Shown here: piece by piece, positions 1 to 9,438 of the stretch
Layout of the letters: every line of letters begins with the position of its first letter
How positions within the stretch are numbered: the stretch's first letter is position 1
Source of the DNA: Micromonosporaceae bacterium
Lineage (GTDB): Bacteria > Actinomycetota > Actinomycetes > Mycobacteriales > Micromonosporaceae
Direction of reading: 5' to 3'
Assembly: GCA_020027875.1 (NCBI GenBank)
Contig: JAHRHA010000022.1
Location: 1-64,000 of the forward strand
DNA: 64,000 nt
The notes under the pieces: generated by a model
What the model saw: the letters and a program-made list of their open reading frames with translations, nothing else
What the model was told of the DNA's origin: nothing
Databases searched by the model: none
Made by a program: the position numbers and the translations under genes

Positions 1-385
1 AGATGGCCTGATAGACGCCCTTAGCGACGGCGCAGAAGTAGGCCAGTGGCACCCGCCGGCGCATCGCCTCGCGCAGCGCGCGGTTGTCGGCCTGCCCCGG
101 ATCCGTGCCGCGCCACTTGTAGCGCACGGTGCCGTCGGGTGCGACCTCGTCCTCGTACGGCGCCTCGGCGCCCGGTGCCGTGAACGTGGTCCGGATCGTC
201 AGCGCGGCGGACAGGTGCGCGGGCTTCCAAATGCCGGGCTGAACCACCAGGCGCATCGGCCCCCCTTCGAACGCAAAGGTGTTGATCACGTTGGAGGGGA
301 TGCCATCGGGATGGGCCGCGCTGAGGCGGTCCAGATGCGCGAACATGGCCAGCCGCAGCCGCGCGTCGAGATCGTCTGCCGCCAT
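1..385 (-). CDS. HNH restriction-type endonuclease, N-terminal part (cut by window edge)
   Basis: An open frame starts at ATG 385 and runs off the left edge (128 codons visible). The product begins MAADDLDARLRL and contains the block VRYKWRGTDPGQADNRALRE followed by an AMRRRVPLAYF segment. That RY(R/K)(Y/W)RGTDP...DN..LR.AM pattern is the N-terminal domain of a family of actinobacterial HNH endonucleases often annotated as putative restriction endonucleases. The nuclease domain itself would lie outside the window, so the catalytic motif is not seen. The gene faces away from the YihY gene. I am fairly sure of the family and unsure of the target; modified-DNA restriction is one possibility known for related HNH proteins. 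Confidence 0.7.
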   Translation of the reverse strand, partial: MAADDLDARLRLAMFAHLDRLSAAHPDGIPSNVINTFAFEGGPMRLVVQPGIWKPAHLSAALTIRTTFTAPGAEAPYEDEVAPDGTVRYKWRGTDPGQADNRALREAMRRRVPLAYFCAVAKGVYQAI

Positions 386-457
386 GGGATCTGTATAGCG
401 GAGCCCACCCTAACGGGGAAGCCGTTCTACAGAGCCCCACAGAGCACCGCGCAGCCG

Positions 458-1318
458 CTAGTTCTCGGCCGATCGGCCGGCCCGGCGCCACCCGTCGAGG
501 TCAGCCGCGCCGCGGGCGAGTCGGCCGAACGGACCGTCGGCCTGCGCGGCCACCGCACTGACCACGGCCGCCAACACGATCGTGCACGCGACTACGACCA
601 GCCATGACTCGATGGCGAAGACCATGCCGATCGTGCCGAACTGGCGCTCGTTGTTGCGTACTGTCCGTGGCAGTACGACCGACGAGACCTTGCCGAGCAC
701 CAGCATTGCGGCCGCGGTGAGCAGGCCGCCGGGCAGCAGGGAACGCGCCCGTACCCGACCGAGCAGCAGCAGATACGGGGTCCACCACCACAGCAGCACC
801 GCTCCCACGACGACCAGGACGGTCCGGATGACCGTTCCCGGAGTGCCGGTCCCGGCGAGCCGGATCGCCGTCCCAATGATCACAAGGTAAACAATGAGGC
901 CGGCCAGCCAGGCGAGTCCCCGGATGCTGCCGCGCACACCCAGCCGGGGCAGGCCCCAGGCCTGCTCGTACACGCGCTGCAGCGCCCGGGTAAAGCTCGT
1001 CGCCGACGCGAGCACGACGACCACACCGATCGCCGTGATGCCGCTGCGAAGCTCCTCGCGGCTCCCCACCAGCTTCCGCACCATGTCATCGCTCGAGCCG
1101 GAGATGCCGAATCGGCTGCGTAGCGACTGCGCGACCGCGGCGGCGACGCCCGATGGGAGCACCGCGGTGATGGCGATGAAGAGTGGGAACAGGGCAAGGA
1201 ACGTCTGCGCCGCGAGGACAACGCCGCTCTGGATGACGCCGACCGCCGCGAACCGTTCGAGGAACGCGCCGAACGTACGAAACACCCACCGCACCACCCG
1301 CTCGAGCAGCCCTTTCAT
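458..1318 (-). CDS. YihY/BrkB-family inner-membrane protein
   Basis: This 286-residue protein has about six hydrophobic segments and the YihY/virulence-factor BrkB layout: an amphipathic N-terminus (FGAFLERFAAVGVIQSGVVL), the membrane segment with TFLALFPLFIAI, and a central loop with SFTRALQRVYEQAWGLP. The biochemical role of the family is not settled; it was once called ribonuclease BN in error. Family length is usually 270-330 residues, so this copy is complete. The ATG start at 1318 has no strong ribosome binding site. It stands alone, 72 bases after the start of the HNH gene and divergent from the DUF2784 gene downstream. Confidence 0.85.
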   Translation of the reverse strand: MKGLLERVVRWVFRTFGAFLERFAAVGVIQSGVVLAAQTFLALFPLFIAITAVLPSGVAAAVAQSLRSRFGISGSSDDMVRKLVGSREELRSGITAIGVVVVLASATSFTRALQRVYEQAWGLPRLGVRGSIRGLAWLAGLIVYLVIIGTAIRLAGTGTPGTVIRTVLVVVGAVLLWWWTPYLLLLGRVRARSLLPGGLLTAAAMLVLGKVSSVVLPRTVRNNERQFGTIGMVFAIESWLVVVACTIVLAAVVSAVAAQADGPFGRLARGAADLDGWRRAGRSAEN

Positions 1319-1386
1319 GGTCGGCAGTCAAGCACCGCCGTACCCGCTCGGGAGACCACTTCGCCAAGCCGGGGTACGTTGGCGGC

Positions 1387-1812
1387 GTGGGCTACGACTG
1401 GCTCGTCACACTCGTGCTCGGCCTGCACTTTGGCTACCTGGCCTATCTGGTGCTGGGTGGGTTTCTCGCGTGGCGGTGGCCGTGGGCCATCTGGGCCCAC
1501 CTGGTGGCCTGCGTGTGGGGTGTGCTGATCGTCGCCGGCCAGGTGGATTGCCCGCTGACCTGGGCCGAGGACTGGGCCCGGCGGAAGGCCGGCCAGGGCC
1601 CGCTGACGGCGGGCTTCGTCGACCGCTACCTCGACAACGTGATCTATCCGGACCGCTACGTGAACCTGGCACGGCTGGCGGTCGCCCTCGTGGTGGCCGT
1701 CTCCTGGATCGGCGCGTACGCGATATGGCGCGCGCGCCGTCGAACGGCGCGACTTGAGCGGGACACGGGGTCGAAAAGCGGGGAAGAGGCAGGCCGCGCC
1801 GCTACCGTGTGA
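1387..1812 (+). CDS. DUF2784 family membrane protein
   Basis: A 141-residue protein starting at GTG 1387. It has three or four membrane helices (LVLGLHFGYLAYLVLGGFLAW; IWAHLVACVWGVLIVAG; ARLAVALVVAVSWIGAYAIW) and the conserved DUF2784 features: a CPLTWAED segment after the second helix, then GFVDRYLDNVIYPD. The C-terminal tail is charged and cytosolic. No biochemical function is known for the family. It ends 3 bases before ftsK, so it may be co-transcribed with it. Confidence 0.85.
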   Translation: MGYDWLVTLVLGLHFGYLAYLVLGGFLAWRWPWAIWAHLVACVWGVLIVAGQVDCPLTWAEDWARRKAGQGPLTAGFVDRYLDNVIYPDRYVNLARLAVALVVAVSWIGAYAIWRARRRTARLERDTGSKSGEEAGRAATV

Positions 1813-1815
1813 CGC

Positions 1816-4305
1816 ATGGCTGGCCGAACCTCCCAGGCGGGCCGGCGTCGCGCTGCCCAGAATGCGCGCGCCGAGGTCGCGCGTGCCCGGCGCGCGGCCG
1901 ACAGAAGGCTGGCCAATCGAAGCTCGGCACTCTCCTCGCTGGGCTTCATCGGTGCCGGCATTGCCGGTCTGTGGATGGGCCTGGCCCACGCGCTCGGCTG
2001 GGTGGTGCGCGCCATCGGCCGTCAGGCGGCGACCGCCAAGGAGTTGGATCGCGAACACCGACGAGACGGCGGAGGACTGCTTCTCATCGGGATCGCCATC
2101 GTGCTCGCGGTGGCAGTCTGGTTCAACGGCGCGGGCCCCTTCGGGCTCTGGCTGGCCACGCGCACACACCTGGCCGTCGGCGCGGTCGCGATGGCGCTAC
2201 CACTGCTCCTTCTCGTGGGCGGGGTACGGCTGATGCGCGAGCCAGCGGACGAGGCGCGCCGCGGCCGGGGCCTGGTCGGCTGGTCCGCGGTGATCGTGGC
2301 AGCCACCGGGCTGCTGCATCTCGCCAAGAAGGCGCCGAACGACGTCGTACTCATGGATCGTGCCGGCGGCTGGTTAGGTCGCGGCGTGGGTTCCGGGCTC
2401 GCAGCGGCCGTCACGACGTACGTCGCAGTGTCCCTACTGGTGCTGCTCGCCATCTTCGGCGTCCTCGTCGTCACCGCGACCCCCATCAACCGGATTCCGT
2501 CTCGACTGCTGGCGATGTGGCGCTACCTCGTGGGCGCCCCGCTCAACTCCACAGTGGACGAGGGCGAGATCCTCGAACTGGAGGCGCCGAATCTGCCGGT
2601 GCTGCACCGGGGTCTCAACCGCGGGACGACGCGGCGGCGTCAGGGCGTCTACGCCTCAGATAGTCGAGCAGACGACGCGGAGGTCTACCAGGAGCCGCTG
2701 CACGACGCGGTGATCGTGGAACGTCGGCCGCTCGCCCGGCCGGACGTGGCCCGACCGTTCGGCACCCCGGGCGCGCCGCCGGGGCACTCGCCGGCGCCGG
2801 CGAAGGCACAGCAGCTCACGCTCGGCCCGCTCGAGGGCGACTACAAGCTCCCCCCGATCAACCTGCTGCAGCCGGGCGAATCGCCGCGCACGCGTAGCCG
2901 CGCCAACGACGAGGTCATCGCCGCGCTGCGAGGGGTTTTCGACCAGTTCGATGTGGACGCCGCCGTCACCGGCTTCGCCCGCGGTCCGACCGTGACCCGC
3001 TACGAGGTCCAGCTGGGCCCGGGAGTCAAGGTCGAGCGGATCACGCAGCTCTCCCGCAACATCGCCTACGCCGTGAAATCCCCCGACGTACGCATCATCA
3101 GCCCCATCCCGGGCAAGTCCGCGGTCGGCATCGAGATCCCGAACGCAGACCGGGAGAACGTCTCGATCGGCGACGTGCTGCGCTCGCGCGCCGCCACGTC
3201 CGACCACCATCCCCTGCTCGTCGCGCTGGGCAAGGACATCGAGGGCGGCTATGTCGTGGCCAATCTGGCCAAGATGCCGCACATCCTCATCGCGGGCGCG
3301 ACCGGGGCGGGCAAGTCGAGCTGTCTCAACTCGCTACTCGTCTCGATCCTCGCGCGGTCCACACCGGATCAGGTGCGGATGCTGCTGATCGACCCGAAAC
3401 GGGTCGAGCTGAACGGATACGAGGGAGTGCCCCACCTGGTCACGCCGATCGTCACAAACCCCAAGAAGGCCGCCGACGCGCTGGAATGGGTCGTGCGTGA
3501 GATGGACATGCGCTACGACGACCTCGCCGCCGCGGGCGTACGCCATATCGACGACTTCAACCGCAAGGTTCGGGCCGGTCAGATCAAGGCACCGCCGGGC
3601 AGCGAACGGGTCATCCGTCCCTACCCGTACCTTCTGGTCATCGTCGACGAGCTGGCCGACCTCATGATGATCGCCCCGCGCGACGTCGAGGACGCCGTAG
3701 TCCGCATCACCCAGCTTGCCCGCGCGGCCGGCATCCACATCGTGCTGGCGACACAGCGGCCATCCGTCGACGTCGTCACGGGACTTATCAAGGCGAACGT
3801 GCCATCGCGCCTGTCGTTCGCTACCTCGTCGCTGGCGGACTCACGGGTCATCCTGGACCAACCCGGCGCGGAGAAGCTCATCGGTCGCGGTGACGCGCTG
3901 TTCCTGCCGATGGGCGCGTCCAAGCCGATCCGCGTGCAGGGCGCCTGGGTGAGCGAGGCCGAGATCCACGATGTGGTCAGATTCTGCAAGGACCAGCGGG
4001 AGCCGGAGTTCCGGACCGACGTTCTGACTCCACCGCAGGAGTCCAAGCGGAAGGTCGAGGAGGACATCGGCGACGACCTCGACCTGCTGCTGCAGGCGGT
4101 CGAACTCGTCGTCACGTCGCAGTTCGGCTCCACCTCGATGCTGCAGCGCAAACTGCGTGTGGGATTCGCCAAGGCGGGCCGACTGATGGACCTGATGGAG
4201 ACGCGCGGGATCGTCGGACCGTCCGAGGGCTCCAAGGCCCGCGACGTGCTGGTCAAGCCGGACGAGCTGGACGCCGTCCTCGACAGCCTGCGCGGCGACG
4301 AATGA
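1816..4305 (+). CDS. ftsK: DNA translocase FtsK/SpoIIIE
   Basis: 829 residues. An ATP-driven double-stranded DNA pump anchored at the division septum that clears chromosome termini and, in sporulating actinobacteria, moves DNA into prespores. Four hydrophobic segments lie in the first ~230 residues. A low-complexity linker follows, then the alpha/beta motor with Walker A GATGAGKS at residues 494-501 and a Walker B-like block ending VIVDELADLMM. The C-terminal gamma winged-helix domain (from DLLLQAVELVVTSQFGS to the end) recognises polarity sequences. Start ATG 1816 lies 3 bases after DUF2784. The stop overlaps the LtrA gene by ATGA. Length and domain order are normal. Confidence 0.97.
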   Translation: MAGRTSQAGRRRAAQNARAEVARARRAADRRLANRSSALSSLGFIGAGIAGLWMGLAHALGWVVRAIGRQAATAKELDREHRRDGGGLLLIGIAIVLAVAVWFNGAGPFGLWLATRTHLAVGAVAMALPLLLLVGGVRLMREPADEARRGRGLVGWSAVIVAATGLLHLAKKAPNDVVLMDRAGGWLGRGVGSGLAAAVTTYVAVSLLVLLAIFGVLVVTATPINRIPSRLLAMWRYLVGAPLNSTVDEGEILELEAPNLPVLHRGLNRGTTRRRQGVYASDSRADDAEVYQEPLHDAVIVERRPLARPDVARPFGTPGAPPGHSPAPAKAQQLTLGPLEGDYKLPPINLLQPGESPRTRSRANDEVIAALRGVFDQFDVDAAVTGFARGPTVTRYEVQLGPGVKVERITQLSRNIAYAVKSPDVRIISPIPGKSAVGIEIPNADRENVSIGDVLRSRAATSDHHPLLVALGKDIEGGYVVANLAKMPHILIAGATGAGKSSCLNSLLVSILARSTPDQVRMLLIDPKRVELNGYEGVPHLVTPIVTNPKKAADALEWVVREMDMRYDDLAAAGVRHIDDFNRKVRAGQIKAPPGSERVIRPYPYLLVIVDELADLMMIAPRDVEDAVVRITQLARAAGIHIVLATQRPSVDVVTGLIKANVPSRLSFATSSLADSRVILDQPGAEKLIGRGDALFLPMGASKPIRVQGAWVSEAEIHDVVRFCKDQREPEFRTDVLTPPQESKRKVEEDIGDDLDLLLQAVELVVTSQFGSTSMLQRKLRVGFAKAGRLMDLMETRGIVGPSEGSKARDVLVKPDELDAVLDSLRGDE

Positions 4306-5438
4306 CAAGCGATCCGAGTCAGGCTCAGATCGAGCCCGCGGTTCGCGTCAGCACGCTGGAGCTCTTCTTCGACCTGGTCTTCGTGTTCACCGCGACCCAG
4401 CTGACCGCGCTGCTCGCCGACAACATGAACGGGCGCGGCGTGGTTCAGGTCACGCTGATGCTCGGCGTGATCCTGTGGATGTACGGGGGATTCGCCTGGC
4501 TCACCAATGCCGTGGCGCCGACGAGCCGGTTCCGGCGCACGCTGATGCTGATTGGCATGGGTGGATTCCTGGCGATCGCCCTTGCCATCCCCACCGCCTT
4601 CGGCGAAGCGGGCTGGGTGTTCGGCCTCGGCTACTTCGTCGTCAACGCCGTCCACAGTGGCCTGTTCATCAAGGCGGGCGGACCCGGTTCAGCGCGGGCG
4701 ATGGCGCGCCTGGCTCCGTACAATCTGCTCAGCGCCAGCCTGGTGTTGGTGGGCGGATTTCTGCCGGACGGTTGGCGGTACGCGTTGTGGATCACCGCCT
4801 TCGCCGTGATGGTCGCCTCGCCATACCTGAACCCCATCGGCGAGTTCTCGATCTCGCCAGCGCACTTCGTGGAGCGCCACGGTCTCGTCATCATCGTGGC
4901 GCTCGGCGAGTCGATCGTTGCGCTCGGCGTCGGCGCGGCGGGCCTTCGGGTCGACCTGCGTCTGGTCGCAGTCGCCGTACTCGGTCTGAGCCTGTCGTAT
5001 CTCATGTGGTGGGTCTACTTCGGAGGTGACCAGGATGAGGCCGAGCGTGCCCTCGCCGCGGTCGATCCGGCCCGACGCGCGCGCGTGGCTTTGGCGGCCT
5101 TCGGGTGGGCGCACTACTTCCTCCTGCTCGGCATCGTCGTTGTCGCGGCTGGGATCAAGAAGGCGATCGGACACGCCACGGACCACCTGACCCTCGGTCA
5201 GGCGCTCGCCCTGGCGGGTGGGCTCACCATCTATCTCATGGGTGACGTCGCGTTCCGGCGCATTCTGCGGATCGGGCAGCTGCGATTTCGGGCCGTGGGT
5301 GGCGTGCTTGCGCTCGCCACCGTACCCCTCGGGCTATGGGTGGCGGGCGTTCAGATGCTGGCGCTGATCGTCCTACTCATGGCGATGCTCTACGTGGAGG
5401 ATCGCGGTCTTGTGCGCCGTCTTGGGCGCCGATCATGA
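4302..5438 (+). CDS. Low-temperature-requirement A (LtrA) family membrane protein
   Basis: 378 residues with about ten hydrophobic segments. The LtrA signature is present near the N-terminus: VSTLELFFDLVFVFTATQL. Further family blocks are HFVERHGLVIIVALGES and YLMWWVYF. Members were first linked to growth of Listeria at low temperature, but the transported or bound molecule is unknown. The ATG at 4302 overlaps the ftsK stop by 4 bases, so translation is probably coupled. A long hairpin overlaps the stop codon. Confidence 0.88.
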   Translation: MTSDPSQAQIEPAVRVSTLELFFDLVFVFTATQLTALLADNMNGRGVVQVTLMLGVILWMYGGFAWLTNAVAPTSRFRRTLMLIGMGGFLAIALAIPTAFGEAGWVFGLGYFVVNAVHSGLFIKAGGPGSARAMARLAPYNLLSASLVLVGGFLPDGWRYALWITAFAVMVASPYLNPIGEFSISPAHFVERHGLVIIVALGESIVALGVGAAGLRVDLRLVAVAVLGLSLSYLMWWVYFGGDQDEAERALAAVDPARRARVALAAFGWAHYFLLLGIVVVAAGIKKAIGHATDHLTLGQALALAGGLTIYLMGDVAFRRILRIGQLRFRAVGGVLALATVPLGLWVAGVQMLALIVLLMAMLYVEDRGLVRRLGRRS

Positions 5439-5458
5439 CCTGGAGGTCATGATCGGCG
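5427..5458. terminator. Hairpin between convergent LtrA and hydrolase genes
   Basis: A perfect 15-bp inverted repeat (arms 5427-5441 and 5444-5458, two-base centre) spans the LtrA stop codon. No T-run follows. Placed between two convergent genes, it most likely stops transcription from both sides. The core CATGATC recurs at 5474 and again near 7118. Confidence 0.6.
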
Positions 5459-5504
5459 GGGTTTGGCGACGGTCAGCTCATGATCGTGGCGATCTTGGGG
5501 TGAA

Positions 5505-6248
5505 TCAGGACGGTGTGGTGCGGGTGACGAAGTCCAGCAGGACGCGGCGGAAATCCTCGGCGAAGGCGGTGTCCAGGAGCAGGGTGCCGTGCGCGGCACT
5601 TGCGAACGTGTGCCACCGCTTCGGTTGCGGCGCCAGGTCGAAGAGTCGCCGAGTCTCCACCGCGGGGACGGTCGTGTCGTTGTCGCTGGCTATGAATAGC
5701 GAAGGCCCGGTGATCGCCGAAACCTCGGCGTCATCCACCCGCAGGTCGAAGTCGGGCCGATCGGCCGGGGCGGCGATGACCACGGCGGCATCGGCCTTCT
5801 GAGCGCCCGCCACCTTCGCCGTCGCCATCCCGCCCAGGCTCGCGCCGATGAGGACCACGCGGCTCGCGCCGCGGGCGCGGACGAAGGTGACCGCTCCGCG
5901 AAGGTCGTCCACCGCGCCGCGTGCCATGGCGGCGGTGAGCGACGGCGTACGGATGGGGTATCGGTAGGAATAGGTCAGTACGGCGTAGCCGCGCGCCGCC
6001 ACCGTCGGGGCGAACGATTCCCACGCCGCAGGGTCGTTGTCGCCCATATTGGACAGCACGACCGCTGTCGTACCAGTGCCGTGAAGCCGGCCGGTCACGG
6101 TCACACCGTCGGCCGCCGCGAAGGAGACGGACTCGGCCGCAGCGGTTGGCGCCGCCGACGTCGGCTCAGCGGCGGGTGGTGCGGAACTCGCGCAGCCAAC
6201 GAGCAGCATGGCGAGCATCGCCTGGAACAACAGCATCGACCGTCGCAT
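5505..6248 (-). CDS. Lipoprotein alpha/beta hydrolase
   Basis: From ATG 6248 the product is 247 residues. The start is fixed by a clear GGGGAGG ribosome binding site and by a lipoprotein signal peptide (MRRSMLLFQAMLAMLLVGC) with lipobox LVGC, the lipidated cysteine being residue 19. A longer open frame reaches upstream to 6443 but would bury the signal. The mature part is an alpha/beta hydrolase of the dienelactone-hydrolase type: nucleophile elbow GASLGG, acid in IASDNDTTVP, histidine in ASAAHGTLLL. The substrate is unknown. It is divergent from a MarR regulator across two palindromes, suggesting that regulator controls it. Confidence 0.85.
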   Translation of the reverse strand: MRRSMLLFQAMLAMLLVGCASSAPPAAEPTSAAPTAAAESVSFAAADGVTVTGRLHGTGTTAVVLSNMGDNDPAAWESFAPTVAARGYAVLTYSYRYPIRTPSLTAAMARGAVDDLRGAVTFVRARGASRVVLIGASLGGMATAKVAGAQKADAAVVIAAPADRPDFDLRVDDAEVSAITGPSLFIASDNDTTVPAVETRRLFDLAPQPKRWHTFASAAHGTLLLDTAFAEDFRRVLLDFVTRTTPS

Positions 6249-6272
6249 GGCACCTCCCCAGTCACGGCGAGA

Positions 6273-6310
6273 TAGTACGGACTCGTAATAGATACTACGG
6301 AGACGTAGTA
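6273..6310. promoter_or_regulatory. Tandem palindromic operator, probable MarR site
   Basis: Two 18-bp palindromes of the same 7-4-7 design lie exactly 20 bp apart. The first is TAGTACG-GACT-CGTAATA at 6273-6290 with one mismatch; the second is TACTACG-GAGA-CGTAGTA at 6293-6310 and perfect. The shared core is TA(G/C)TACG. They sit in the 92-bp gap between the divergent lipoprotein hydrolase and marR genes, where an autoregulating MarR dimer would bind. Binding is inferred. Confidence 0.6.
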
Positions 6311-6340
6311 CCTGTCGAGCCCCGTTACTAAGCTGCGACC

Positions 6341-6865
6341 ATGGCAACGATCCGGACAACACCGCGTCCGATCCGCCCTTCACGACCCGGCCGAGCCACC
6401 GACCCAGAGCGCTGGCGGCCACTCGCGGGGAAGCGGACGTCAATCCTCTTTGATGTCTTCGCGCTGAGCCAGCAGGTACGTACGCTGGTGGCGGCGGCCA
6501 TGCGCGATGCCGGTCTGCGACCGGACGAGTACGCCGCCTACAGCGTCCTGTTCGAGGCGGGGCCCGTCACGATGACGGAGATGGCCCGCGAGCTTGGCAT
6601 GCCGGTGACGACGGCGGCCGACTATGTCCGCGCGATGCAGGCCCGGGGGCACCTACGTCGGGACGCCCACCCGTCGGACAGCCGGTCCTACCTGCTTGCC
6701 CTCACGCCAGCCGGAACCCGAGCCCACAAGAAGGCCAACGGCTTCTTTGAGAGCGCCTACCAAGCACTCATCCGCGAGCTGCCTCCGCTCAATGAGGAGG
6801 CGACTCGGGCGACTCTGCAGCAGCTGGCGTCGAGCGCCGCCCGGGCGACGGCGACGCTGTCGTGA
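6341..6865 (+). CDS. MarR-family transcriptional regulator
   Basis: 174 residues. After a basic N-terminal tail (~30 residues) comes a winged-helix domain: PVTMTEMARELGMPVTTAADYVRAMQ is the helix-turn-helix and GHLRRDAHPSDSRSYLLALTPAG is the wing, the DxR(S/A) wing being typical of MarR. Members bind palindromes as dimers and are usually released by small aromatic or lipophilic ligands. The divergent lipoprotein hydrolase and the paired palindromes upstream suggest a local regulon. The 3' end overlaps the convergent membrane-protein gene by 77 bases. Confidence 0.9.
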   Translation: MATIRTTPRPIRPSRPGRATDPERWRPLAGKRTSILFDVFALSQQVRTLVAAAMRDAGLRPDEYAAYSVLFEAGPVTMTEMARELGMPVTTAADYVRAMQARGHLRRDAHPSDSRSYLLALTPAGTRAHKKANGFFESAYQALIRELPPLNEEATRATLQQLASSAARATATLS

Positions 6866-7121
6866 CGCGGCTGGCTTTCGCGATACGACCCCGCCGGCGG
6901 AGCACGTCGACGAGGGCGATGAGCGATACCACCGTCCAGACGCCCTCGAGCAGGAAGAAGCCCCAGTCGCCGTCGTGCAGCGCGAGCCAGGTGAGCAGCG
7001 CAGCGCCCACGATGTTGAGCACCAGATAGGTCACCGACTTGGCGTCCATCCACCCGAGCTGGGACGCGGCGAAGCCGGACAGAATGAGGACGGCACCGAT
7101 GATCTGCAGAATGTCAGTCAT
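6789..7121 (-). CDS. Small CBU_0592-like membrane protein
   Basis: 110 residues from ATG 7121 (a GTG at 7133 would add four). Three hydrophobic stretches, ILQIIGAVLILSGFAASQ, VTYLVLNIVGAALLTWLAL and WGFFLLEGVWTVVSLIALV, give the CBU_0592-type layout (Q..G..LIL..Y...Q, then N..GA..L). Function is unknown. The C-terminal ~30 residues are a polar, low-complexity tail that overlaps the marR 3' end on the other strand. Confidence 0.7.
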   Translation of the reverse strand: MTDILQIIGAVLILSGFAASQLGWMDAKSVTYLVLNIVGAALLTWLALHDGDWGFFLLEGVWTVVSLIALVDVLRRRGRIAKASRVTTASPSPGRRSTPAAAESPESPPH

Positions 7122-7311
7122 GATCGTGTGCACACCGTCGTGCTGGGCCGGGTACGGTGTGCGCTCGTCCGGGGCGGAACCTTGGCTGGAGCCGCCACCA
7201 CCAGGATAGGCCCGGGCGGCTGGGGCCGGCGCCGTTGGTGGCCGACCTCACCAAGCGCACAAACGCGATCTCGACGGCTCTTGCCCGTGTCCGGCCCGGT
7301 ACTCTCGGTGG

Positions 7312-8790
7312 GTGTCTGTCCCCACCCGCGCCGCCGAAGGCCGCCGCGTAGCCCTGCTCACGCTCGGCTGTGCGCGTAACGAGGTCGACTCGGAGGAGCT
7401 CGCCGCCCGCCTGGATGCCGACGGCTGGGAGCTGATCCCGGACGGTGACGGCGCGGACATTGTCGTGGTCAATACGTGCGGTTTCGTGGAGAAGGCCAAG
7501 CGCGACTCGATCGACACCCTGCTTGCCGCCGCCGACAGCGGCGCCATGGTCGTCGCCGCCGGGTGCATGGCGGAGCGGTACGGGCGGGAGCTCGCCGACT
7601 CGCTGCCGGAGGCCGACGCTGTCCTCGGCTTCGACGACTACGCCGACATCTCGGCGCGCATAAAGGCGGTCCTCGACGGGCAGCGGCACGAGGCCCACGT
7701 ACCCCGCGACCGGCGCACGCAGCTGCCACTCACCCCTCTCGACCGCCGCGCCGCGACCGTGGCGCGGCCGGGCCACGGCGACATCGTCGTGGACGGCCAC
7801 ACGCCCGCGCACCTTCGACCGGTGCTGCGGCGGCGCTTGGACCGAGGCCCCGTCGCCTCGCTCAAGCTCGCGTCGGGCTGTGACCGCCGGTGCGCCTTCT
7901 GCGCCATCCCGTCGTTCCGTGGCGCCTTCGTCTCCCGTATTCCCGACGAGATCCTCGCCGAGGCCGAGTGGCTGGCCCGCGAGGGCGTCCGCGAGATCGT
8001 GCTGGTCAGCGAGAACTCCACCTCATACGGCAAGGATCTCGGCGACCCGCGGGCGCTGGAGCGGCTGCTACCCGAACTCGCCGCCGTCGAGGGGATCGTC
8101 CGGGTACGGGTGAGCTACCTGCAGCCTGCCGAGACCCGCCCCGGACTCGTGTCGGCGATCGCGACCACGCCGGGCGTTGCGCCGTACTTCGATCTCTCCT
8201 TCCAGCACTCCAGCGAGCCGGTGCTGCGCCGGATGCGCCGCTTCGGCTCCACCGAACGCTTCCTTGAGCTGCTCGACTCGATCCGGGCCCTCAACCCGGA
8301 TGCCGGGGCCCGCAGCAATGTCATCGCCGGCTTCCCGGGGGAGACGCGGGCCGACGTCGCCGAGCTGGAGCGGTTCCTGACCGGCGCCCGGCTCGACGCG
8401 ATCGGTGTGTTCGACTACAGCGACGAGGACGGCACGGAGGCTGTTGGCCTGCCCGGCAAGGTCACCGCCGCGACGATCGCCCGCCGGTACGGCCGGCTCA
8501 GCGCCCTGGCCGAGGAGCTGTGCAACCAGCGGGCCGAGGAGCGCGTCGGCTCGGTCGTCGAGGTGCTCGTCGAGTCGGTGACAGCCGACGGCGTCGAAGG
8601 GCGCGCCGCCCATCAGGCACCCGAGGTCGACGGTTCCACCGCGTTGTCCGGCGGAGCCATCACGATGCGGGTCGGCGATCTGGTCAGGGCCCGGGTCAGC
8701 TCGTCGGTGGGCGTGGATCTCGTGGCCGCACCCGTCGAGATCATCGATCACGTACCCGCGCCGCTGGCTGCTACCGCGGCCCGGCCATGA
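7312..8790 (+). CDS. rimO: Ribosomal protein uS12 methylthiotransferase RimO
   Basis: 492 residues from GTG 7312. A radical-SAM enzyme that methylthiolates an aspartate of ribosomal protein uS12. The N-terminal UPF0004 domain has its three cluster cysteines at residues 20 ([14 protein letters not shown]), 56 ([12 protein letters not shown]) and 85 (AAGCMAE). The radical-SAM CxxxCxxC is C190-C194-C197 ([17 protein letters not shown]). A TRAM domain closes the protein. The sequence [14 protein letters not shown] favours RimO over MiaB. No Shine-Dalgarno is seen; a TACTCT (7300-7305) just before the GTG suggests a leaderless message. The stop overlaps pgsA by ATGA. Confidence 0.95.
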   Translation: MSVPTRAAEGRRVALLTLGCARNEVDSEELAARLDADGWELIPDGDGADIVVVNTCGFVEKAKRDSIDTLLAAADSGAMVVAAGCMAERYGRELADSLPEADAVLGFDDYADISARIKAVLDGQRHEAHVPRDRRTQLPLTPLDRRAATVARPGHGDIVVDGHTPAHLRPVLRRRLDRGPVASLKLASGCDRRCAFCAIPSFRGAFVSRIPDEILAEAEWLAREGVREIVLVSENSTSYGKDLGDPRALERLLPELAAVEGIVRVRVSYLQPAETRPGLVSAIATTPGVAPYFDLSFQHSSEPVLRRMRRFGSTERFLELLDSIRALNPDAGARSNVIAGFPGETRADVAELERFLTGARLDAIGVFDYSDEDGTEAVGLPGKVTAATIARRYGRLSALAEELCNQRAEERVGSVVEVLVESVTADGVEGRAAHQAPEVDGSTALSGGAITMRVGDLVRARVSSSVGVDLVAAPVEIIDHVPAPLAATAARP

Positions 8791-9428
8791 GCGATCCGGC
8801 CGTCAGTGAGTCCGCCATGAAGCCATCTGCCGACGGCCCGGATGAGCGGCGAAGTCCGGGGCTGCGCCGTCCATCGTTGGTCAATGTCGCAAACGCGCTG
8901 ACGGTGCTGCGGATCGTCCTCATCCCCGTCTTCGTCATCCTCATGATCGCATCGGAGATGACGTCGCCGGCCTACCGCATCGCCGCGGCCCTGGCCTTCG
9001 GCATAGCGTCGTTGACCGACTTCGCCGACGGATGGATCGCCCGCGCGTTCAACCAGGTCACCTCGTTCGGCAAGGTCGCCGACCCCATCGCCGACAAGGC
9101 GCTGACCGGGACGGCGCTGGTGCTGCTGTCGAGCTACGGCGCACTGCCGTGGTGGGTGACCACGGTGATCCTCGTACGCGAGGTGGGTGTGACCGTACTG
9201 CGCTTCTGGGTGATCCGTTTCGGCGTGATCCCGGCGAGCCGCGGCGGAAAGGCCAAGACGGTGCTGCAGATCCTGGCGATCGGCTGGTACATCTGGCCAT
9301 TCGGCGAACCGCTCGCCTCGGTTGGGCCGTGGATCATGATAGTCGCGGTGGTGGTGACCATGGTCACCGGCATCGACTACGTGGTCCGGGCGCTGCGCGT
9401 GCGTCGATCGGCTGCCCGGTCCCGGTAG
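8787..9428 (+). CDS. pgsA: CDP-diacylglycerol–glycerol-3-phosphate 3-phosphatidyltransferase
   Basis: 213 residues from ATG 8787. The frame is open further upstream, but that part only shadows rimO. A membrane CDP-alcohol phosphotransferase that makes phosphatidylglycerol phosphate, the first committed step to phosphatidylglycerol and cardiolipin. The family motif D-G-x2-A-R-x8-G-x3-D-x3-D is intact at D81 G82 A85 R86 G95 D99 D103. Several membrane helices surround it ([36 protein letters not shown]). The rimO-pgsA-pncC order is standard in actinobacteria. Confidence 0.95.
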   Translation: MSDPAVSESAMKPSADGPDERRSPGLRRPSLVNVANALTVLRIVLIPVFVILMIASEMTSPAYRIAAALAFGIASLTDFADGWIARAFNQVTSFGKVADPIADKALTGTALVLLSSYGALPWWVTTVILVREVGVTVLRFWVIRFGVIPASRGGKAKTVLQILAIGWYIWPFGEPLASVGPWIMIVAVVVTMVTGIDYVVRALRVRRSAARSR

Positions 9429-9438
9429 CGTCGGCGCC

